From the NCBI RefSeq assembly GCF_051622035.1, contig NC_135362.1, positions 24,823,001 to 24,887,000 on the forward strand: a stretch of DNA of 64,000 nucleotides. The letters run 5' to 3'. Below are positions 59,701-64,000 of this stretch, in pieces. The translations under genes and the position numbers were made by a program. This stretch comes from Arctopsyche grandis. Taxonomy: Eukaryota > Arthropoda > Insecta > Trichoptera > Hydropsychidae. The stretch's first letter is position 1. Each line of letters begins with the position of its first letter. A model generated the notes under the pieces. It saw only the letters and a list, made by a program, of their open reading frames with translations. It was not told the DNA's origin and made no database searches.

Positions 59701-60510
59701 TATATGTAACTATTATTGTTTTGTATCATAGAAATTGTTCCAGAAAAATCACATGACTTGGTAATATAAATAGATACTACCTGTAAAGTTTGCCACAGTA
59801 TAATATGTGGCGAACGGAAAGCTTCGATTGCGAAAAGGGTTATCGCTTAATGGTAGAAATCGTTTGAATCTGCGGATGAAATTAAGTACGAAAATGCAAA
59901 CGAACGTGCAAAAGCACTCCCGTTCAGACATTACGTATTCCCGCCGAAGGGAAACTGTTCTCTTTTTTTATTCTTTTCCCCGGGAAGAATCTCCGTTTCT
60001 GTCGTGTCTCCACCCACGAGCAATATAATGGACCATACTTAAACCGGAGAGGCCGCACCGGCAAAGTAACGCTTCGGCGCTCCGCTTTCAGCACCATTTT
60101 TTCAGCAAACGGTCAAAATAAACCGCAATAAAAAATATCTATATAACACATACAACCAACGTGAAATTTTCTCCAGACTGTGTGAATATATTTACGTGTA
60201 TTTGAATGTAATACATCAAACGACTCCTTCAGAAGTTCACAATTTGGCTAAGTTTTGTTTCTATTTTCATATTTTATCAAAGCACAGTGGTAACTTTTAA
60301 GTGCTTACTAATGAAAAGTTGGAAGACCGAGAAATTATGAAAAATCATCGTTTTTACATTCAGTTCCCCTGAGTCTACCATCTTTAAAAATTTGCCCTGA
60401 CCAATTGTATTTTGTAGAGCTATCTTCTCAAAGTAAGACAATAAAAATGATCAGTTTGGTGTTTTCATCTAATTTTTTTTGGTTTTGTCAAAAATGAATG
60501 ATGTTTTAAT
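59701..60510. other. Intergenic DNA without recognised content
   Basis: No gene supported. The overlapping ORFs at 59749-59931 (minus) and 59807-60028 (plus) are short and unrelated to any family I know. Confidence 0.35.
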
Positions 60511-60517
60511 ATTATTA

Positions 60518-60930
60518 TTAAGCCAGCAGCATAGCTCGGTCGTTAAGCTTCTGCTTACCGTCGAAAGGCGCCGGATTCGATCCCATGAGCTGACCTCGAT
60601 TGAAAAGAATTTTTCTGATTATATCTGTAGTGCTGCTGGCCAGACCTGGATATTTGTGACTCCGGGTCGATCGTTTCTAATCAGAATTTGCCAATTTTCT
60701 CTAATTTCATTGTTGAACATTGTTCCCAGTAAAATTGGCTAAATATCCTTCATACCTACTATGTCACCACTATTTGAGATTGATTAATGTACAATAAAAT
60801 GTATGTACAATTCATAGATATATCGTTAATTTGCGAGTTTTTCAATATCTCGTAATTCAGCGACTTGTATAATAATAAAAAATGCTTCAATGTTTGTAAG
60901 GCGTTTCTGGTATATACATATGTAAAAAAT
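60518..60930 (+). mobile_element. Complete SINE
   Basis: The head GCCAGCAGCATAGCTCGGTC with B-box-like GGATTCGATCCCATG is followed by the core TGTGACTCCGGGTCGATCG. The body has CAGCGACTTGTATAATAA, then a shortened hairpin end (AAGGCGTTTCTGGTATATAC). Confidence 0.75.
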
Positions 60931-62329
60931 GATAATAATTATCTGTTGGTGCTGGCTGAAAAGTTTTCAGATTTACAGAAGTTTATTATCTTGTGAAATT
61001 TGACTTAACCTGATCATATTACCTTATAATGCCTATGAAAAAAGTAAAAAACATTACGTCGGTCAATATTCATTTCAGATTTTGAACAGTTCCCCACCCA
61101 AGTATCGAACGTTCCCAATTTTCCCGATACACCCGAAAGTTTCCCAAATCGCCAAACACAAACCATTCGATAAATAAACAAAGGAAAGCCCGGCGAAACT
61201 TGGAGAAACAGGAAGCGTTAACCGAAACTAGCAGAACCAAGGCCTACACACAATGCGAAATCAACATTCGGGGCATACATTTTGCGATCGTTAGTTTAAA
61301 CTCGTGACAAACTTTAAACGCGACCGCATCTTACCGCAATTTTAACCGTACCAAAGTTTTCGATTCGGTCGGGTAACCCTCCCAGAAATCCGCCCGCTTC
61401 CTCCCATCCCTCCCACGCAGTCTCTCTCCCTATAATTTCATATCGTTTTCCCGGCCTAATTTGACGGGGGAAAATCAATTAGGTGCAGCCAACTGCGGCG
61501 TATCAATTCCGAACGCCCGACATTACAAATTCAACGGCTCAATTCTTTTGAAAAATTCCGCTCATTTAAAAAGAAAACTCGCTGAAATTCAACAAAGAAA
61601 GATTTATCAAAATCTGTTATCAATTACAATGATTTATACTGGGAAAAAATAAACGGAATACACTTTTTGTTTTAAGCACACATTTATCAATACCGACTGT
61701 TAATACGAAGAATAGTTTATATGTCGCAATTTATTCTCTTCGCCTGTTGCTCCGGGCATCAAACTCCTCAACCAGATTTCTGTTAACTTGGATCTGTTCA
61801 ATCTAAAATATGCTGATCTGATTGAGGGATTGTTCAGTTTGAAATCGTAAATGTGTTCTCATATTTAATTGTTCATATTTCATCTCATTTTTATTATTTT
61901 TATTCTTTACATTATTTTCATGCTTATTTTTGTTAACATTTTGATATGTAATTTTAGTTTTGTATCTTTAATTGTTTTTTCATGTATGTACATATATTAA
62001 TATATCCTAGCTAGCCCCCTGGAGTATATCTGTAATTTCACTATAGCTTAAATGTAGCAAATAAATAAATGAATTTCATACTCATGATTTGTTATATAAA
62101 ACTACTGGCGGTATGTCCTGGAAAAATTTTCTCTTTGGCCTTGAGACTTAATCCTAAAAATCGTCTTTCTTTTTGTACATGCATACAAACAATCCCAATT
62201 TTTTTTTTTTAATACAACTGCATACATATATCAACTCAATATCATAGAGACGTCTATCTAAGACCAGATTTAATATACAGAAAATTTTTGCGAAAAATAC
62301 ATACTAAAATTTCACACAGTAGAGTGGAA
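60931..62329. other. Intergenic DNA without recognised content
   Basis: Nothing supported. 61080-61560 is less AT-rich than its surroundings, but its ORF (61461-61652) has no motif. Confidence 0.35.
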
Positions 62330-62339
62330 ATTCGCTAGA

Positions 62340-62530
62340 AACAGTAACTGGTTGCCAATTAGCTGGAACCGTTTCAACAATAAAATCAAATAAGTTGAGA
62401 AACTCTAATACGAAACGATTGACCTTTCATATAGATATATCTTAGGTCTGACCAGCAACATCGGGCCAGGGATTAAACCCATGACCCCTCAGTAGAAATC
62501 ATTACACTAACCACTAAGCTACATATGTTA
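62340..62530 (-). mobile_element. SINE copy, head and core
   Basis: Core AACGATTGACC near 62416, then on the complement the tRNA-like head with GGGGTCATGGGTTTAATCCC and TTAGTGGTTAGTG. Confidence 0.65.
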
Positions 62531-64000
62531 CTGATTAGTGCTTTATGTACCATAAGCATAATCAATTTGGTGGTCAAATCGAATATCGAACAAACGAAAA
62601 ATGTATGTACAAACATATGTATGTATGTATGCACACACATACATATGCAGTTGAGGATGGATTACCAAGCGCTGCCAAGGTAAAAGAAATTGTAGTTTTA
62701 GAGAAAATTTTGTAATTCACAGTCCACCGTAGAGTATGTATACCGAATTTGGTAGTTCTATTAGAAAACTATTATATAGGTGTACGTACATCAATTGCGT
62801 AGTGGAAAAACCGTGGCCGAAAAAAAAAACTATTTATTGAAACTGTGTGTACACATCTGCTTCAGTGACCCAGTCCCGTCAATTTTTTATATTACTTAAA
62901 ATATTAATGCTTTAACTCAAGTGATTCGTTTCTAAAATAACTAAATAAAGCGCCATATGTGAAAGTTTGCGCAATATATTAAAGTGTCAAAAATTTCGAA
63001 TAAATATTCAAAAAATAAGATAATCTGAAAACGGTCGAGATTTCCGATGTTTTTCAATATTTTAGAATCGCTTAAGTTCAATGTGTACAAATATATACAT
63101 ACATATTTCAGAATTCGCGTATATAACGGAGAACAGGACGAAGGTTGGTGACATGGATAAGAACATTCTTATGTTTTAGACAAACAATAAATAAACAAAA
63201 ACTAATACGTTATCCCATTGTATTTTTAAATTTAATTCGTTTTTATTTAACTTTAGACGTCAATCTTATTATAAAGTTGCGAATTCGTTTCTGATAAGCT
63301 GTACGGTTTCGTATTTCGAGACAAGAACGTCTCTTTGTATTATCTTTTATTCAAGATGGTGGAATCCTGCTGAAATTTTACAGGTTACTCTGAGTGGAAA
63401 ACTTTTAATGAGTTGGTTTTTTGAAAAAATATTCCCAGGAGTAGAAGAGGAGTATCTTAATATAAATATCCTTGATAATATCACAAGTTTTTAGCCACAG
63501 AACAACCCTTTCAATGAAAAACACCCTCGACATAATTCAAATTGAACTTAATCAATATTTGGTTATCTTAGACACTTAAAATGTATGTGTACGAGACAAC
63601 ACATGGTATAAGCGAAACTTCCAAAATATGCATATAATAATTGTATAACACAGTTTTATACTTAAAGGTCTGTTTATATTATCCAACACTACACGTCAAC
63701 CGTTCGGTACAGCACTGCACGGAAAAGACTACTTCTATTCATACTATACAGCACCGCTTGTTTCCGGCACGTTCATTCTTGTTTTAGATAAGTGCATAGC
63801 AAAATCGACTTACATATGTATAAATTACAGAGCGCGACGACACGGTGCAATATTGCTTGCGACGAACCGTCGAGGCAATTTTTTCGCAATATGACGTTTC
63901 CAAAAATATTCATGAAGTCACGTCATGTATGAATGTTTCCACAGTGGCCAAAGAAAACAAACCGGTTCTGCTTGATAAGCTTCGGTGTCGAGTACTTCTG
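62531..64000. other. Intergenic DNA to the window end
   Basis: No gene, RNA gene or named element could be supported on either strand. Confidence 0.35.

Noticed and set aside
61461-61652. 63-residue ORF in less AT-rich DNA
   Set aside because: Short, no motif and no splice-linked neighbours.

Overview
The window looks like insect nuclear DNA: AT-rich, full of ACATACATATGTATG-type simple repeats, with short GT-AG introns and a typical insect transposon mix (RTE and Jockey LINEs, mariner, Tigger/pogo, hAT, MITEs and a tRNA-derived SINE). The order cannot be fixed from the sequence alone. The host content is one locus: a local expansion of Kelch beta-propeller genes between about 6 and 56 kb. 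Everything else I can identify is repeat.

Layout. 1-4.4 kb: a repeat split by a nearly intact RTE LINE. 6.2-9.4 kb (minus): an intact one-propeller Kelch gene with a mariner and a MITE in its introns. 10.3-18.4 kb (plus): an intact two-propeller gene without BTB (arm A), preceded by a spare copy of its first exon. 18.5-22.3 kb (plus): decayed copies, one with a hAT element inside a coding exon. 23.3-29.5 kb (plus): an intact 17-exon BTB-BACK-Kelch-Kelch gene. 30.8-32.3 kb: an inverted copy (arm C) of the spare first exon and its repeats. 32.3-33.0 kb: a GC-rich 15-bp minisatellite. 33.2-34.5 kb: a Jockey LINE inside a MITE. 35.3-36.9 kb (minus): a decaying Kelch copy. 37-40.2 kb: remnants of a DUF4817 element, a probable solo LTR, a LINE tail and a hAT. 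40.3-44.2 kb (minus): an intact inverted copy of the arm A gene (arm B). 44.5-53 kb: repeats and SINEs. 53.3-55.6 kb (minus): a one-propeller gene whose second propeller is replaced by an acidic tail. 55.8-64 kb: repeats, and no gene that I can support.

How the genes relate. Every propeller is built from the same exon set (about 50, 153, 152-155, 205-217, 175 and a last exon of about 116-165 bp) with conserved phases, so the family grew by copying a whole propeller module. Two-propeller genes join the modules through a linker. One gene carries BTB and BACK domains, as in Cullin-3 substrate adaptors; the others have propellers only. In the BTB-less genes the 95-base intron between the propellers stays open for 22 codons, ends in a stop and then holds several AATAAA hexamers, so one gene could make both a one- and a two-propeller protein. 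The exon structures were derived by hand from reading frame, phase and splice consensus; no transcript data were available.
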